Of a stretch of 6,092 bases of DNA, positions 5,538 to 6,092 are shown in pieces. The DNA lies in NCBI GenBank assembly GCA_023150055.1, contig JAKLLP010000138.1, forward strand, positions 1 to 6,092, in the 5' to 3' direction. The stretch is from Gammaproteobacteria bacterium. GTDB taxonomy: Bacteria; Pseudomonadota; Gammaproteobacteria; Steroidobacterales; GCA-2729495. The notes beneath the pieces are model-generated. The model saw only the letters and a program-made list of their open reading frames with translations. It made no database searches and was not told the DNA's origin. Each line of letters opens with the position of its first letter. The first letter of the stretch is position 1. The position numbers and the translations under genes are program-made.

Positions 5538-6092
5538 ATGAATCGTAACCCCCTGTGGAAGACCGTGCTGGTCGCGGTCGTGCTCCTGGCGGCGCTCGTC
5601 ATCGCGCTGCCCAACGTGTTTGGCGAAGACCCGGCGCTGCAGATCAGCCTGGATAATGGCGCGAACATCGACAAGGCCGGCCTGGACGAGGTAAGGCGCT
5701 CGATAGAGGCCGCGGGGGTGGAGTTCAGCTCGGCCTACGACGACGACGGGCGCCTGATGCTCCGGTTTGCGAACGTGGAGAGCCAGCTCAGGTCTGGCGA
5801 CCGGGTGCGGGAGGCGCTCGGCAAGGGCTACGTGGTGGCGTTGACGCTGGCGCCCCGCACCCCGGAATGGCTCGCTGCCATGGGCCTCAAGCCCATGAGT
5901 CTCGGCCTCGATCTGCGTGGTGGTGTGCATTTTCTCTTCCAGGTCGACATGGATGAGGCGCTGCGCCAGCGCATCGAGCGCTACGCCACCGATTTCAGCA
6001 AGCTGCTGCGCGACAACCGGATTCGTCGCAATGTTCGCGTCGAGGGTGAAGTCATCAGCATAGAGCTGCAGGACGTCGCCGATCTCGATCGA
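5538..6092 (+). CDS. secD: Protein translocase subunit SecD, N-terminal part (cut by window end)
   Basis: Inner-membrane subunit that, with SecF, uses the proton gradient to pull exported proteins out of the Sec channel into the periplasm. Only the first 185 residues are in the window and the frame stays open to base 6092. MNRNPLWKTV is followed by the first membrane segment (about 9-25) and by ALPNVFGEDPALQ, as in E. coli SecD. The conserved YVVALTLAPRTPEWL (98-112) and SecD signature GLDLRGGVHFLFQVDM (123-138) come next, within the first periplasmic domain. The ATG is chosen by agreement with the E. coli N-terminus; the ribosome binding site is weak (GGA near 5523, about 12 bases away). It follows yajC by 18 bases and is surely in the same operon; secF would be expected beyond the window. 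Confidence 0.97.
   Translation, partial: MNRNPLWKTVLVAVVLLAALVIALPNVFGEDPALQISLDNGANIDKAGLDEVRRSIEAAGVEFSSAYDDDGRLMLRFANVESQLRSGDRVREALGKGYVVALTLAPRTPEWLAAMGLKPMSLGLDLRGGVHFLFQVDMDEALRQRIERYATDFSKLLRDNRIRRNVRVEGEVISIELQDVADLDR

Overview
This GC-rich window looks like an ordinary housekeeping stretch of a gammaproteobacterial chromosome. The evidence is a XerD-like recombinase next to a DsbC-like disulfide isomerase (the E. coli order is xerD-dsbC-recJ), the queA-tgt-yajC-secD order typical of gammaproteobacteria, and an Azotobacter-type FdxA ferredoxin. I cannot name a genus. Codon use and base composition look uniform. I see no insertion sequence, phage gene, CRISPR array or toxin-antitoxin pair.

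Layout. Bases 1-468 (+) hold the 3' part of xerD, cut by the window edge and interrupted by an apparent single-base frameshift near 269-273. Bases 601-1347 (+) encode a periplasmic DsbC-type thiol-disulfide isomerase with a TTG start. A GC-rich, gene-free gap (1348-1606) separates it from the convergent fdxA (1607-1930, -). Upstream of fdxA, on the same strand, lies a zinc-ribbon NUDIX hydrolase (2096-2638, -). The 165 bp between these two hold overlapping hairpins and a likely fdxA promoter with a small dyad over its -35. Next comes tRNA-Leu(CAA) (2768-2851, -), with a roughly 10-bp-period CGATCTGG repeat just past its 3' end. From 2952 to the right edge the + strand carries queA, tgt, yajC and the start of secD in close succession.

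How the genes work together. QueA and Tgt act in queuosine modification of the tRNA wobble base: Tgt inserts the preQ1 base and QueA builds the cyclopentane-type side chain from S-adenosylmethionine. YajC and SecD are inner-membrane accessory subunits of the Sec translocon, which would also export the DsbC precursor. XerD resolves chromosome dimers. The NUDIX enzyme and ferredoxin are stand-alone metabolic functions.

I found no convincing novel system. The points most worth a second look are the xerD frameshift, a possible leaderless queA transcript, two mutually exclusive hairpins between the NUDIX gene and fdxA, the phased repeat beside the tRNA, and a tRNA-Leu with a T-stem mismatch and no encoded CCA.
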